Positions 15,688 through 25,172 of a stretch of 64,000 nucleotides of DNA are shown here, in pieces. The notes below the pieces were generated by a model. The model did not search any database. It was not told where the DNA came from and was given only the letters and a program-made list of their open reading frames with translations. Numbering within the stretch: position 1 is the stretch's first letter; the number at the start of each line of letters is the position of its first letter. Where the stretch lies: the NCBI RefSeq assembly GCF_014656415.1, contig NZ_BNCJ01000014.1, forward strand, positions 1 through 64,000. The letters run 5' to 3'. This DNA comes from Seohaeicola zhoushanensis. Lineage in GTDB: Bacteria > Pseudomonadota > Alphaproteobacteria > Rhodobacterales > Rhodobacteraceae. Made by a program: the position numbers and the translations under genes.

Positions 15688-16425
15688 ATGGACATGAAGG
15701 GACGCAGCATCCTCGTCACCGGCGCCTCGCGCGGGATCGGGGCGGAACTGGCGGCGCAGCTGGTGGCGCGCGGAGCGCGGGTAATCGGGGTGGCACGCAG
15801 GCCGTTCGAGGCCGAGGGGGTCAGTGCCATCGCGCTCGACCTCGGAGCGGAGGGGGCAGGGCGCGACCTCGCCGATCGGGTAGCGCGGGATCATCCCGAC
15901 TGTTCCGGGCTGATCGCCAATGCCGCGGTGATGGCGCATGTCGATCTGACGCGCGGCATCCATGATGCTGAAATCGCAATGGAAATCGCCATCAACCTGA
16001 CCGGGCCGGTACAATTGGCCACGGCCATGCTGCCGCAACTGGCGGCCAATGGGCCGTCCTTCGTCAACTTCGTCACCTCCGGCCTCGCCATCGCGCCGCG
16101 CGCCGAGGCGGCGGTCTATTGCGCGACCAAGGCGGGGTTGCGCAGCTTTGCCCGTTCGCTGCGCAACCAGTGCCGCGACGCTGGCCTGCGGGTGCAGGTG
16201 AGCGAAACGGTGATGACGCTGGTCGAGACCTCGCTCTCGCGCGAGATGGCCGGCCGCTATCCGCCGGGGCGCGCCGCTGCCGACCTGATCGCCGGGCTGG
16301 AGGCGGAGCGGGAGGAGATCTGGATCGAGCGCACCCGCCTGCTGCGGCTGGTCAACCGTCTGTCGCCGGCGCTGGCCTGCCGTATCCTGCGCGGCCCGAA
16401 CGTTCGCGCCCTGCACGCCGGCTAA
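15688..16425 (+). CDS. Short-chain dehydrogenase/reductase
   Basis: This 245-residue SDR has the nucleotide-binding [15 protein letters not shown] motif (residues 11-25), [13 protein letters not shown] replacing the usual NNAG stretch, and a [15 protein letters not shown] active-site helix with the catalytic Tyr-x-x-x-Lys; an upstream Ser (FVTSGLA) completes the triad. AARR-type residues after the second strand ([11 protein letters not shown]) suggest NADP(H). The substrate is unknown. CAAGGAGAGAGTGAA before the ATG provides a strong ribosome-binding site. It is divergently transcribed from the TetR gene and probably its main target. Confidence 0.88.
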   Translation: MDMKGRSILVTGASRGIGAELAAQLVARGARVIGVARRPFEAEGVSAIALDLGAEGAGRDLADRVARDHPDCSGLIANAAVMAHVDLTRGIHDAEIAMEIAINLTGPVQLATAMLPQLAANGPSFVNFVTSGLAIAPRAEAAVYCATKAGLRSFARSLRNQCRDAGLRVQVSETVMTLVETSLSREMAGRYPPGRAAADLIAGLEAEREEIWIERTRLLRLVNRLSPALACRILRGPNVRALHAG

Positions 16426-16445
16426 GCCCAGTTGCAGCAGGGGGA

Positions 16446-16475
16446 TTGAACCCCCTTGGCCGCATCGCCTATAGA
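16446..16475 (+). promoter_or_regulatory. Probable sigma-70 promoter of yebC
   Basis: TTGAAC (16446-16451), an 18-base spacer and TATAGA (16470-16475) lie 34 bases upstream of the yebC start. The segment TCGCCTATA is shared with the rplO promoter. Confidence 0.6.
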
Positions 16476-16508
16476 GCCGCAACCGGACCCGTCGGCAGGA
16501 GATTACAC

Positions 16509-17249
16509 ATGGCAGGCCATTCGAAATGGGCGAACATCCAGCACCGCAAGGGCAAGCAGGACGCCATCCGCGCCAAGTTGTTTTCCCGTCTCAGCAAGGA
16601 AATCACCGTGGCCGCCAAGATGGGCGACCCTGACCCGGACAAGAACCCGCGCCTGCGCCTGGCGGTGAAGGAGGCCAAGTCGAACTCGGTCCCCAAGGAC
16701 GTGATCGAACGCGCCATCAAGAAGTCGATCGCCGGCGAGGGGGATGACTACGAGGAAATCCGCTACGAGGGCTATGGTCCCGGCGGCGTGGCCGTGCTGG
16801 TCGAGGCGATGACCGACAACCGCAACCGCACCGCCTCGAACGTGCGGTCGACCTTCTCGAAGAACGGCGGCAACCTGGGCGAGACCGGCTCGGTCGCCTT
16901 CATGTTCGACCGCAAGGGCGAGGTGACCTATCCGCTTTCGGTCGGCAGCGCCGATGACGTGATGATGGCCGCCATCGAGGCCGGCGCCGAGGATGTCGAA
17001 ACCGACGACGAGGCGCATTACATCTATTGCGCCGACAGCGACCTGAACGACGTCTCGACGGCGCTGGAAGGCCAGTTGGGCGAGTCGACCTCGACCAAGC
17101 TGATCTGGAAGCCGCAAACCTCGACCGAGCTTGACCTCGAGGGAATGCAGAAGCTGATGAAGCTGATCGAGGCGCTGGAAGAGGACGATGACGTGCAGCG
17201 CGTCACCGCCAACTTCGAGGCCTCCGACGAGGTCATGGCCCAGCTCTGA
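16509..17249 (+). CDS. yebC: YebC/PmpR (TACO1) family protein
   Basis: The 246-residue protein begins [27 protein letters not shown], contains [30 protein letters not shown] and [28 protein letters not shown], and ends with an acidic segment. This is the full-length YebC family, long annotated as a transcriptional regulator; other work links relatives to relief of ribosome stalling, as for mitochondrial TACO1. AGGAGATTACAC before the ATG is a good ribosome-binding site. It has its own promoter and sits just upstream of the rplO segment rather than in the ruvABC neighbourhood common elsewhere. Confidence 0.93.
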   Translation: MAGHSKWANIQHRKGKQDAIRAKLFSRLSKEITVAAKMGDPDPDKNPRLRLAVKEAKSNSVPKDVIERAIKKSIAGEGDDYEEIRYEGYGPGGVAVLVEAMTDNRNRTASNVRSTFSKNGGNLGETGSVAFMFDRKGEVTYPLSVGSADDVMMAAIEAGAEDVETDDEAHYIYCADSDLNDVSTALEGQLGESTSTKLIWKPQTSTELDLEGMQKLMKLIEALEEDDDVQRVTANFEASDEVMAQL

Positions 17250-17334
17250 GCCGGGCAGTCGTTCAGCCGATCCCTTTTGCGGCCTCCGGATCGCCATTGC
17301 GGCGACTTGAAGCGGGCAGTGGCGCGCATCCTGC

Positions 17335-17363
17335 TTGAACTGAGCGCGCGCCTCGCCTATACG
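17335..17363 (+). promoter_or_regulatory. Sigma-70 promoter of the rplO-secY-adk segment
   Basis: TTGAAC (17335-17340), an exact 17-base spacer and TATACG (17358-17363) lie 98 bases upstream of rplO. The presence of a good promoter here fits the ribosomal cluster having been split so that rplO no longer reads through from rpmD. Confidence 0.68.
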
Positions 17364-17460
17364 CCCCCGGTGGCCCCTTGGGGGCGACTCGAAACCAAAC
17401 AGCAAGCCGTGTTCGGCCGCTCCCGTCGCTGGGGGCCGCATCCGGCAAGGAGAAGCGACA

Positions 17461-17931
17461 ATGAAACTGCATGAACTGCGCGACAATCCGGGCGCAACCA
17501 AGCGCAAGAAGCGCGTCGCCCGTGGCCCCGGCTCGGGGAAGGGCAAGACCGCCGGTCGCGGCATCAAGGGTCAGAAGTCCCGTTCGGGCGTGGCACTGAA
17601 CGGCTATGAAGGCGGCCAAATGCCGCTGTATCAGCGCCTGCCGAAGCGCGGCTTCAACAAGCCCAACCAGAAATCCTTTGCCGTGGTGAACCTGGGCCTG
17701 ATCCAGAAGTTCATCGACGCCAAGAAGCTCGACGCCGCCTCGATCACCGAGGAAACCCTGGTGTCCAGCGGTCTGGTGCGGCGCAAGCTGGACGGCATCC
17801 GCGTCCTGGCCAAGGGCGAATTCACCGCAAAGGCGACCATCTCGGTCACCGGCGCGTCGAAATCGGCGGTGGCCATGGTCGAAGCAGCCGGCGGCTCGCT
17901 CACCACCCAGGCGGCAGCTGCCGCCGAGTGA
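17461..17931 (+). CDS. rplO: 50S ribosomal protein L15
   Basis: L15 (156 residues) begins [34 protein letters not shown], the Arg/Gly/Lys-rich rRNA-binding extension, and has [18 protein letters not shown], an L15 signature, followed by the globular domain. It is a late 50S assembly protein next to L21 and L35. GCAAGGAGAAGCGACA before the ATG contains the ribosome-binding site. It starts the third ribosomal segment, 109 bases before secY. The usual upstream partners rpsE and rpmD are not in the window. Confidence 0.96.
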   Translation: MKLHELRDNPGATKRKKRVARGPGSGKGKTAGRGIKGQKSRSGVALNGYEGGQMPLYQRLPKRGFNKPNQKSFAVVNLGLIQKFIDAKKLDAASITEETLVSSGLVRRKLDGIRVLAKGEFTAKATISVTGASKSAVAMVEAAGGSLTTQAAAAAE

Positions 17932-18040
17932 CGGGTTGTGGGCCGCGCCTGCGCGGCTTACATAGGCTGAAGTTTTCCAAGGCGCCGCCCGGATCGGAGA
18001 ACGATCCGAGGCGGCGTTGCACCAGATAGAGACCCGTTCC
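17932..18040 (+). promoter_or_regulatory. rplO-secY spacer with hairpins
   Basis: Two GC-rich hairpins occupy this gap: GCCGCG/CGCGGC (near 17942) and CGGATCG/CGATCCG (near 17992-18010). The ATG of secY follows with only a weak ribosome-binding site, so structure or coupling may tune SecY output; this is inference. Confidence 0.35.
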
Positions 18041-19408
18041 ATGGTATCAGCAGCAGAGCAGATGGCCGCCAACACAAGCTGGGCGGCGCTCGGCAAGGCG
18101 ACCGATCTGCGTAACCGGATCCTCTTCACCCTCGGCCTGCTGGTCGTCTACCGGCTGGGCACCTACCTGCCCGTTCCCGGCATCGACGGCCACGCCCTGC
18201 GCCAGTTCATGGAACAGGCGGGGCAGGGCATCGGCGGCATGGTCTCGATGTTCACCGGCGGCGCGCTGGGGCGCATGGGCATCTTCGCCCTGGGCATCAT
18301 GCCCTATATCTCGGCCTCGATCATCGTGCAGCTGCTGGCGGCCATGGTTCCCTCGCTGGAGCAGCTGAAGAAGGAAGGCGAAGCCGGCCGCAAGAAGCTG
18401 AACCAATATACCCGCTACGGCACGGTGGTGCTGGCGACGGCGCAGGCCTACGGCCTTGCCGTCTCGCTGGAAGCGGGTGACCTCGCGACCGATCCGGGCA
18501 TGTTCTTCCGCATCTCCTGCATGATCACCATCGTCGGGGGCACCATGTTCCTGATGTGGCTGGGCGAGCAGATCACGGCGCGGGGCATCGGCAACGGCAT
18601 CTCGCTCATCATCTTCGTCGGCATCATCGCCGAGGTGCCCGCCGCCCTGGCGCAGTTCTTCGCCAGCGGCCGCTCGGGCGCTGTGAGCCCTGCGGTTATC
18701 ATCGGGGCGATGCTCATGGTGGTGGCGATCATCACCTTCGTCGTCTTCATGGAACGCGCGCTGCGCAAGATCCACATCCAGTATCCGCGCCGCCAGGTGG
18801 GGATGAAGGTCTATGACGGCGGTTCGTCGCACCTGCCGGTCAAGGTCAACCCGGCCGGCGTGATCCCGGCGATCTTCGCCAGCTCGCTGCTGCTGCTGCC
18901 GGTCACCATCTCGACCTTCAGCCAGGGCGCGGCCTCGGGGTCGGTGATGTCGTGGCTGCTGGCCAACTTCGGCCCCGGCCAACCGCTCTACCTGCTGTTC
19001 TTCGTCGCGATGATCGTGTTCTTCGCCTACTTCTACACGTTCAACGTGGCCTTCAAGCCCGATGACGTGGCGGACAACCTGAAGAACCAGAACGGCTTCG
19101 TGCCCGGCATCCGCCCCGGCAAGAAGACGGCGGAATACCTCGAATACGTGGTCAACCGCGTGCTGGTGCTGGGCTCGGCCTATCTCGCGGCGGTCTGTCT
19201 CTTCCCGGAAATCCTGCGCAATCAGTTCTCGATCCCGTTCTACTTCGGCGGCACCTCGGTGCTGATCGTGGTGTCGGTCACGATGGACACGATCCAGCAG
19301 GTCCAGAGCCACCTTCTCGCCCATCAGTACGAGGGGCTGATCGAGAAGTCGCAGCTGCGTGGCCGCAGCAAGAAACGCACAACAAAACGGAGTCCCGCGC
19401 GTCGATGA
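18041..19408 (+). CDS. secY: Preprotein translocase subunit SecY
   Basis: The 455-residue protein has the ten-helix SecY pattern. It begins [49 protein letters not shown], has [16 protein letters not shown] (helix 2), the plug region and [37 protein letters not shown] around the helix 6/7 cytoplasmic loops, and ends with [22 protein letters not shown], the basic tail. It forms the channel of the SecYEG translocon. The ATG at 18041 is chosen over a TTG at 18017. Its stop overlaps the adk start (ATGA). Confidence 0.96.
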   Translation: MVSAAEQMAANTSWAALGKATDLRNRILFTLGLLVVYRLGTYLPVPGIDGHALRQFMEQAGQGIGGMVSMFTGGALGRMGIFALGIMPYISASIIVQLLAAMVPSLEQLKKEGEAGRKKLNQYTRYGTVVLATAQAYGLAVSLEAGDLATDPGMFFRISCMITIVGGTMFLMWLGEQITARGIGNGISLIIFVGIIAEVPAALAQFFASGRSGAVSPAVIIGAMLMVVAIITFVVFMERALRKIHIQYPRRQVGMKVYDGGSSHLPVKVNPAGVIPAIFASSLLLLPVTISTFSQGAASGSVMSWLLANFGPGQPLYLLFFVAMIVFFAYFYTFNVAFKPDDVADNLKNQNGFVPGIRPGKKTAEYLEYVVNRVLVLGSAYLAAVCLFPEILRNQFSIPFYFGGTSVLIVVSVTMDTIQQVQSHLLAHQYEGLIEKSQLRGRSKKRTTKRSPARR

Positions 19409-20049
19409 ACATCATACTTCTCGGGCCCCCGGGGGCCGGCAAAGGCACCCAGGCCCGCTATCTCGTGGAGGAGCGCGGGATGGTACAGCTCTCGACCGGC
19501 GACATGCTGCGCGAGGCGAAGGATTCGGGCACCGAGATGGGCAACCTGGTTGCCGGTGTGATGGCGCGGGGCGAGCTGGTGACGGATGAGATCGTCATCG
19601 GGCTGATCCGCGAGAAGCTGGAAAGCGGCGAGGGCAAGGGATTCATCTTCGACGGTTTCCCGCGCACGCTGAAGCAGGCCGACGCCCTGGGCGACCTGCT
19701 GGCCGAGACCGGGCAGAACCTGGACGCGGTCATCGAGATGGAAGTGGACGACGCGGCGCTGGTGTCGCGGATCACCGCGCGCTCGACCTGCGGATCCTGC
19801 GGCGAGGTCTACAACGACGTGACCAAGCCGATCCCGGCCGATGGCAAATGCACCAACTGCGGTGGCACCGAATTCAAGCGGCGGGCGGACGACAACGAAG
19901 AGTCGCTGCGCACCCGGCTGATGGAATACTACAAGAAGACCTCGCCGCTGATCGGCTACTATTACGCCAAGGACAAGCTGTCGAAGGTCGACGGCCTGGG
20001 CGAGATGGACGCGGTCAAGGCGGCGATTGCCAAGGTGCTGGACGCCTGA
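19405..20049 (+). CDS. adk: Adenylate kinase (zinc-type LID)
   Basis: The 214-residue enzyme (AMP + ATP = 2 ADP) starts [20 protein letters not shown] with the P-loop at 7-15, has FDGFPRT for AMP binding, and a LID domain with four cysteines (C129, C132, C149, C152), a structural zinc site typical of Gram-positive and some alphaproteobacterial adenylate kinases. It overlaps secY by ATGA, the classical secY-adk arrangement. A 9-bp hairpin (20100-20123) follows; rpsM, normally next, is displaced by an inserted dehydrogenase gene. Confidence 0.96.
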   Translation: MNIILLGPPGAGKGTQARYLVEERGMVQLSTGDMLREAKDSGTEMGNLVAGVMARGELVTDEIVIGLIREKLESGEGKGFIFDGFPRTLKQADALGDLLAETGQNLDAVIEMEVDDAALVSRITARSTCGSCGEVYNDVTKPIPADGKCTNCGGTEFKRRADDNEESLRTRLMEYYKKTSPLIGYYYAKDKLSKVDGLGEMDAVKAAIAKVLDA

Positions 20050-20099
20050 GAGAGGCGCTCCGGCCGGCGACGAAGGCTTCACCGGCCTCCGAAAAACGG

Positions 20100-20123
20100 C
20101 GATGCCGCTAGGCTGCGGCATCG
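20100..20123 (+). terminator. Hairpin after adk
   Basis: A perfect 9-bp stem CGATGCCGC/GCGGCATCG with a 6-base loop lies 50 bases after adk. There is no T-tract, so it is only a possible terminator or processing site. Confidence 0.4.
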
Positions 20124-20204
20124 CATCTGGTAGCCAGGCGATCGTGGCCTATCTGCCTGGACCCGGACGAAACTGGGCAAGATATCCTCGATTCGAACCA
20201 AGAG

Positions 20205-20232
20205 TTGACAATGGCGGGGTCATCGTTAGCCT
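20205..20232 (+). promoter_or_regulatory. Candidate promoter of the dehydrogenase-cytochrome gene
   Basis: A perfect TTGACA (20205-20210) lies 16 bases before TAGCCT (20227-20232), a poor -10. It is 32 bases upstream of the 20264 start. Confidence 0.35.
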
Positions 20233-20263
20233 GCGCCCCAATTGGTATGGATCGATCGGTTCA

Positions 20264-21964
20264 ATGCGCCGTTTTTCAGTACTTTTTTCCGCTCTCGCGA
20301 CACTGATCCTGGGGCTCGTTGGCGGTGCCTATCTGGCCACGCACCATAGCGAACCAATCGCTGCATTCTACAATAAGGTTGCGAAAAAGACTGGTCGTCT
20401 TCTTGGCATGGAGGCCGAGAAAGAGAACACGGTGGGCTACATTGAGTCCACTTTCCTACGGTTCGCCACCAAACTCTATCGCCTGCCGGACACGAACTGG
20501 AAGAAGGGCGGTGGCCTCACCGTCATGGGCGACACGCTTCTTCTGATCATCCAGGACGGGCGGATCTACCGGTTCGAAGATGGCAAGGGGCTGATCCAGA
20601 CCGGTATCGAGGTCCCTGACAACGGGTTCGCGGACTACGTAGACCTGGTCAAGCAGCCCGAGTTTTCCAATCAGGTACACAAGCCGGACTCGATGCGGTA
20701 CAATGACATCCTGTATGTCGATTCAGACGCCTCGGGCTTTCGCGGTCTGATCATTTCATACACCTTTTTCGATCGTGAAAAACGGTGCCACGGAAGCCGG
20801 CTGGCAAAGCTTCCGTTCGATGGTATCCCCGATCTGAAAAGCTTTGCGGCGGCCGCAGCAGATTGGGACGTCTTCTTTGAGACGACGCCATGCCTGCCGT
20901 TCCGACTGCAGGGCACGGCCCTGGAAGGTATTCAGGCGGGTGGCCGCATGGCCCTGCATCCGGACGGTCGCCTGATTTTCGCCAGCGGCGATTACGCGCA
21001 TGACGGCATCGAAACGCCGGATATCGGACTGATGGACCCGGCGGTCCTCTACGGGAAGGTGATCTCGATCGTCATTCCCACCGGCGAATTCCGCGTCCTG
21101 TCGGTCGGGCACCGCAACCTGCAAGGGGTTACGGTGGACACGAAGGGTGAAATCTGGACAGTCGAGCACGGGGTACGTGGTGGTGATGAGCTGAACCACA
21201 TTCGTGAAGGTCTCAATTACGGTTGGCCAAAGGAAAGCCTCGGGACCCTCTATACCGGCCAGCCGCTGCCTTTCGATGGCCCACCGGGTCGCCATGACAC
21301 CTACACCCGCCCGGCCTTTGCCTGGTTGCCATCGGCAGCAACCTCGGCGCTGACGACGATCGACAACTTTGATCCGACTTGGGACGGTGACCTGCTGGCG
21401 GGAGCGCTGTCGAGTCCGGAATACGGGCAGAGCCTCTATCATATCCGTACGGACGGGGATTCCGTGGTCTTTGTCGAACGGATCGAATTGGAGCGGCGGG
21501 TTCGCTATGTCACGCAATTCGGCAAGCGTATCGCGCTATGGCTCGATCTCACCGATCTGATGATCCTTACACCGGTTGAGCGCGAAGATCCGCTTGGCCG
21601 GGCCATTGATGCGCTCGCCGAGGCATACGACGCTGACGTCGTGGCCTCCACGAAGGGGCTCTTACAGGCCTGCAGTGAATGCCATTCGTTCATGCCGGCA
21701 CAAAGCGCCGCCGGGCCGACGTTGAACGGGGTCGTGGGTAGAAAGGTCGCCGGAACCGCCTTTGAGGGGTATTCCGAGGCGCTGAGCAACGCTGGTGGCA
21801 CATGGGAGGAAGACCGCCTGAAAGCATTTGTCAGCGACCCCCAATCCATTGCGCCGGGCACGCCGATGCCTGCTATACCAGTGCAGGACCCACGTGTTCT
21901 GGACGCGCTGGTCTTCACCCTGCGGCATGCGGATACGAGTGCAGACGAGCACCTCAAATACTAG
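20264..21964 (+). CDS. PQQ-type sugar dehydrogenase domain fused to cytochrome c
   Basis: The 566-residue protein has an N-terminal membrane anchor or signal (about residues 5-24), then a beta-propeller of the glucose/sorbosone dehydrogenase type. VGHRNLQGVTVDTKGEIWTV, EHGVRGGDELNHIREGLNYGWP and FAWLPSAATSAL are motifs of that fold. A C-terminal cytochrome c module (about 470-566) has heme motif CSECH and GTPMPAIP supplying the axial Met. The likely role is periplasmic oxidation of a sugar or aldehyde, with electrons passed to the attached heme; PQQ use and substrate are inferred. The ATG at 20264 gives the expected signal region. It interrupts the usual adk-rpsM order and has more AT-rich codon use than its neighbours. 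Confidence 0.78.
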   Translation: MRRFSVLFSALATLILGLVGGAYLATHHSEPIAAFYNKVAKKTGRLLGMEAEKENTVGYIESTFLRFATKLYRLPDTNWKKGGGLTVMGDTLLLIIQDGRIYRFEDGKGLIQTGIEVPDNGFADYVDLVKQPEFSNQVHKPDSMRYNDILYVDSDASGFRGLIISYTFFDREKRCHGSRLAKLPFDGIPDLKSFAAAAADWDVFFETTPCLPFRLQGTALEGIQAGGRMALHPDGRLIFASGDYAHDGIETPDIGLMDPAVLYGKVISIVIPTGEFRVLSVGHRNLQGVTVDTKGEIWTVEHGVRGGDELNHIREGLNYGWPKESLGTLYTGQPLPFDGPPGRHDTYTRPAFAWLPSAATSALTTIDNFDPTWDGDLLAGALSSPEYGQSLYHIRTDGDSVVFVERIELERRVRYVTQFGKRIALWLDLTDLMILTPVEREDPLGRAIDALAEAYDADVVASTKGLLQACSECHSFMPAQSAAGPTLNGVVGRKVAGTAFEGYSEALSNAGGTWEEDRLKAFVSDPQSIAPGTPMPAIPVQDPRVLDALVFTLRHADTSADEHLKY

Positions 21965-22183
21965 TAGCGGTCCGATTTCCCTATCCTGGCGTGCAGGCCT
22001 TGACGCCTTCGCCAAAAGCCCATATCGACCCTCATCCCGCAAGGGAATCAGTTCGTGTGCGATTCCTTAACGTATCGCACGGATCACCTAGACGATATGC
22101 CGGACCGGTCGGGTCTCCCGCCCGGTTCATGTTGTGAAAAAAGGGTCTGGCGCGACGGACCCGCAACGAAAGGAAAGACGACC

Positions 22184-22552
22184 GTGGCACGTATTGCCGG
22201 CGTGAACATCCCGACTGCAAAGCGGGTTCCCATCGCCCTCACCTATATCACCGGAATCGGCCATACCTCGGCCAAGGCGATCTGCGATGCCGTCGGCATT
22301 GACCAGACCCGCCGCGTCAACCAGCTGTCGGATTCCGAAGTTCTGGCCATCCGCGAGCACATCGACGCCAACTACACCGTCGAAGGCGACCTGCGCCGCG
22401 AGACCCAGATGAACATCAAGCGTCTGATGGACCTCGGCTGCTACCGAGGCCTGCGCCATCGTCGCAACCTGCCGGTGCGCGGTCAGCGGACCCACACCAA
22501 CGCCCGTACCCGCAAAGGCCCCGCGAAGGCCATTGCCGGCAAGAAGAAATAA
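22184..22552 (+). CDS. rpsM: 30S ribosomal protein S13
   Basis: S13 (122 residues, the family length) starts at a [34 protein letters not shown] and the C-terminal [24 protein letters not shown] are the helix-two-turn-helix and tail that touch P-site tRNA and S19. AAAGGAAAG lies 8 bases before the GTG; the longer in-frame extension to 22055 is not S13-like. It opens the fourth ribosomal segment (alpha operon) and is followed by rpsK after 12 bases. Confidence 0.96.
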   Translation: MARIAGVNIPTAKRVPIALTYITGIGHTSAKAICDAVGIDQTRRVNQLSDSEVLAIREHIDANYTVEGDLRRETQMNIKRLMDLGCYRGLRHRRNLPVRGQRTHTNARTRKGPAKAIAGKKK

Positions 22553-22564
22553 GGAGGCAGGCAG

Positions 22565-22954
22565 ATGGCTCGTGACAAGACCCGCGTCAAGCGCAAGGTT
22601 TCCAAGAACATCGCCGCTGGCGTTGCGCATGTGAACTCGTCGTTCAACAACACCAAGATCCTGATCTCGGACGTGCAGGGCAACGCGATCTCCTGGTCGT
22701 CGGCCGGCACCATGGGCTTCAAGGGTTCGCGCAAGTCGACCCCCTATGCCGCCCAGATGGCTGCCGAGGACGCAGGCCGCAAGGCTCAGGAACACGGCGT
22801 GAAGACGCTCGAAGTCGAAGTGCAGGGCCCCGGTTCGGGCCGCGAGAGCGCGCTGCGCGCCCTGGCTGCCGTCGGCTTCAACATCACCTCGATCCGCGAC
22901 GTGACGCCGATGGCCCACAACGGCTGCCGTCCGCCGAAGCGCCGCCGGGTCTGA
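22565..22954 (+). CDS. rpsK: 30S ribosomal protein S11
   Basis: The 129-residue S11 has the motifs [45 protein letters not shown] and the basic C-terminus [18 protein letters not shown]. It forms part of the 30S platform with S6, S18 and S21. AAGGAGGCAGGCAG supplies a strong ribosome-binding site. A GC-rich hairpin lies between it and rpoA. Confidence 0.96.
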   Translation: MARDKTRVKRKVSKNIAAGVAHVNSSFNNTKILISDVQGNAISWSSAGTMGFKGSRKSTPYAAQMAAEDAGRKAQEHGVKTLEVEVQGPGSGRESALRALAAVGFNITSIRDVTPMAHNGCRPPKRRRV

Positions 22955-22970
22955 CACCCGTTCAGATTGC

Positions 22971-22997
22971 GGGGGCCGTGCTGTTTGCGCGGCCCCC
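22971..22997 (+). promoter_or_regulatory. rpsK-rpoA intercistronic hairpin
   Basis: GGGGGCCG pairs with CGGCCCCC around an 11-base loop, in the 114-base gap before rpoA. No clean T-tract follows (ATCCGTCATTTT), so partial attenuation or mRNA processing is more likely than full termination, because rpoA must still be transcribed. Confidence 0.45.
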
Positions 22998-23068
22998 ATC
23001 CGTCATTTTGAAACCTCGAGCGTCTGCACCTACCGGACATGGGGCGCAGGCAAGAATGGAGGGACCGC

Positions 23069-24085
23069 ATGATCCACAAGAATTGGGCAGAACTGATCAA
23101 GCCGACCCAGCTTGACGTGCGGCCGGGTAATGACCCGGCACGGCAGGCCACCGTCATCGCCGAACCGCTGGAACGCGGCTTTGGTCTGACGCTGGGCAAC
23201 GCGCTGCGCCGCATCCTGCTTTCGTCGCTGCAGGGCGCCGCGATCACCTCGGTCCAGATCGACAACGTGCTGCACGAGTTCTCGAGCGTGGCCGGTGTCC
23301 GCGAGGACGTGACGGATATCGTTCTGAACCTCAAGGGCGTGAGCCTGCGCATGGAAGTCGAGGGCCCGAAGCGCCTGTCGATTTCGGCCAAGGGCCCGGC
23401 TGTTGTCACCGCCGGCGACATCTCGGAAAGCGCCGGGATCGAGATCCTGAACCGCGACCACGTGATCTGCCACCTGGACGATGGCGCCGACCTGTTCATG
23501 GAGCTGACCGTGAACACCGGCAAGGGCTATGTCTCGGCCGACAAGAACAAGCCGGAAGACGCGCCCATCGGCCTGATCCCGATCGACGCGATCTATTCGC
23601 CGGTCAAGAAGGTGTCGTATGACGTGCAGCCGACCCGCGAGGGCCAGGTTCTGGACTATGACAAGCTGACCATGAAGGTCGAGACCGACGGCTCGCTGAC
23701 TCCGGATGACGCCGTGGCCTATGCCGCGCGGATCCTGCAGGACCAGCTGTCGATCTTCGTCAACTTCGACGAGCCGGAAAGCGCCTCGCGCGCCGACGAT
23801 GACGACGGGCTGGAATTCAACCCGCTGCTGCTCAAGAAGGTCGACGAGCTGGAGCTGTCGGTGCGTTCGGCAAACTGCCTGAAGAACGACAACATCGTCT
23901 ATATCGGCGATCTGATCCAGAAGACCGAAGCCGAGATGCTGCGCACCCCGAACTTCGGCCGCAAGTCGCTGAACGAGATCAAGGAAGTGCTGTCCGGCAT
24001 GGGCCTGCATCTCGGGATGGACGTCGAGGACTGGCCGCCGGAGAACATCGAGGACCTGGCGAAGAAGTTCGAAGACGCGTTCTAA
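23069..24085 (+). CDS. rpoA: RNA polymerase alpha subunit
   Basis: RpoA, 338 residues, the usual alphaproteobacterial length. The N-terminal dimerisation domain has [36 protein letters not shown]; the C-terminal domain (about 255-338) has [22 protein letters not shown], where Arg and neighbouring residues bind UP elements and activators, and ends [22 protein letters not shown]. The ATG at 23069 is preferred because [17 protein letters not shown] is the conserved start; the frame is open 30 bases further upstream. Confidence 0.97.
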   Translation: MIHKNWAELIKPTQLDVRPGNDPARQATVIAEPLERGFGLTLGNALRRILLSSLQGAAITSVQIDNVLHEFSSVAGVREDVTDIVLNLKGVSLRMEVEGPKRLSISAKGPAVVTAGDISESAGIEILNRDHVICHLDDGADLFMELTVNTGKGYVSADKNKPEDAPIGLIPIDAIYSPVKKVSYDVQPTREGQVLDYDKLTMKVETDGSLTPDDAVAYAARILQDQLSIFVNFDEPESASRADDDDGLEFNPLLLKKVDELELSVRSANCLKNDNIVYIGDLIQKTEAEMLRTPNFGRKSLNEIKEVLSGMGLHLGMDVEDWPPENIEDLAKKFEDAF

Positions 24086-24108
24086 GGGTTGGGTTTTTCC
24101 CATCCGTA

Positions 24109-24131
24109 GGGTGCGCATTCATTGCGCACCC
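24109..24131 (+). promoter_or_regulatory. rpoA-rplQ intercistronic palindrome
   Basis: A perfect 9-bp stem GGGTGCGCA/TGCGCACCC with a TTCAT loop lies 23 bases after rpoA. It is preceded by a second small stem TGGG-TTTTT-CCCA. It may separate rpoA and rplQ expression or be a dispersed repeat; not resolved here. Confidence 0.45.
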
Positions 24132-24236
24132 ACCGCGAAATGCCCGGCCGATCCGGGGAAGACCTGGGCAATGGTGCCCCAACAGAGCCACCGGCCACGC
24201 ACCGGCGGTCGTACAAAGCATAAGTAGGAGACTGAC

Positions 24237-24662
24237 ATGCGTCACGCACGCGGATATCGCCGCCTGAACCGTACTCACGAGCACCGCAAGGCGCTCTTCG
24301 CTAACATGGCCGGCTCGCTGATCGAGCACGAGCAGATCAAGACGACCCTGCCGAAGGCCAAGGAACTGCGCCCGATCGTCGAGAAGCTGATCACGCTTGC
24401 CAAGCGCGGTGACCTGCACGCCCGCCGTCAGGCCGCAGCTCAGCTTAAGGAAGACAAGGACGTCGCCAAGCTGTTCGAAGTCCTGGGCCCGCGCTACAAG
24501 GACCGTCAGGGTGGTTACATCCGCGTCCTGAAAGCCGGCTTCCGTTATGGCGACATGGCTCCGATGGCGATCATCGAGTTCGTCGACCGTGACCGCGACG
24601 CCAAGGGCGCAGCCGACAAGGCCCGCGTCGAGGCCGAGGAAGCGGCAGCCGCCGAAGAATAA
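24237..24662 (+). CDS. rplQ: 50S ribosomal protein L17
   Basis: The 141-residue L17 begins [58 protein letters not shown], the core that binds 23S rRNA near the exit. It has an Ala/Glu-rich C-terminal tail of about 20 residues, echoing the larger tail on L3. A GTAGGAG site precedes the ATG. It ends the alpha-operon segment and is followed by a strong terminator. Confidence 0.96.
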   Translation: MRHARGYRRLNRTHEHRKALFANMAGSLIEHEQIKTTLPKAKELRPIVEKLITLAKRGDLHARRQAAAQLKEDKDVAKLFEVLGPRYKDRQGGYIRVLKAGFRYGDMAPMAIIEFVDRDRDAKGAADKARVEAEEAAAAEE

Positions 24663-24688
24663 GATCCTCTCCCTCCAGAGGGATCCCG

Positions 24689-24717
24689 CCCCCGCTCGGC
24701 AACGAGCGGGGGTTTTT
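24689..24717 (+). terminator. Intrinsic terminator after rplQ
   Basis: A perfect 10-bp stem CCCCCGCTCG/CGAGCGGGGG with a GCAA tetraloop and a TTTTT tail closes the ribosomal region. Confidence 0.93.
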
Positions 24718-24748
24718 GCGTTGCCGGGGAGGGTGAAAGGACAAGGAC

Positions 24749-25153
24749 ATGACTGCAATGCAGGGGTATTCGGGACGGTCGCTGGTGGCCAAGCTGGGCT
24801 TGAAGCCGGGCTGGCGGGTGGGGCTGCGCGATGTGCCGGATGGTTGTCTCGACCTGCTGTCCGGGCCCGAGGGCGTGCATTTCGCACCGCTGGAGCAGGG
24901 CGCGGACTGGGATGCGGCGCATGTGTTCCTCTATGCGCCTGAAGAGATTGCCCTGGCGGCGGTCGATGCGATGGCCCGGTTGCGGGCAGGCGGTGCCTTG
25001 TGGCTGTCCTGGGCCAAGAAGAGCTCGCCCCTGCACGCGGGGGTGAGCGAGAGCCTGCTGCGCAGCCGGGTGCTGCCGCTGGGCTGGGTCGACGTGAAGG
25101 TCTGCGCGGTCGATGCCGACTGGTCGGCGCTTAAGTTCCTGAAGCGGCGCTGA
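24749..25153 (+). CDS. DUF3052-family protein
   Basis: The 134-residue protein has GYSGRSLVAKLGLKPGWRVGLRDVP at the N-terminus, LRAGGALWLSWAKKSS in the middle and LPLGWVDVKVCAVDADWSALKFLKRR at the end, the layout of DUF3052 proteins, whose function is unknown. There is no signal peptide. It follows the rplQ terminator and is convergent with the host-attachment-type gene. The start could be at 24749 or at the second Met (24758). Confidence 0.8.
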   Translation: MTAMQGYSGRSLVAKLGLKPGWRVGLRDVPDGCLDLLSGPEGVHFAPLEQGADWDAAHVFLYAPEEIALAAVDAMARLRAGGALWLSWAKKSSPLHAGVSESLLRSRVLPLGWVDVKVCAVDADWSALKFLKRR

Positions 25154-25172
25154 GGCCGCTTCAGGGGGCGGC

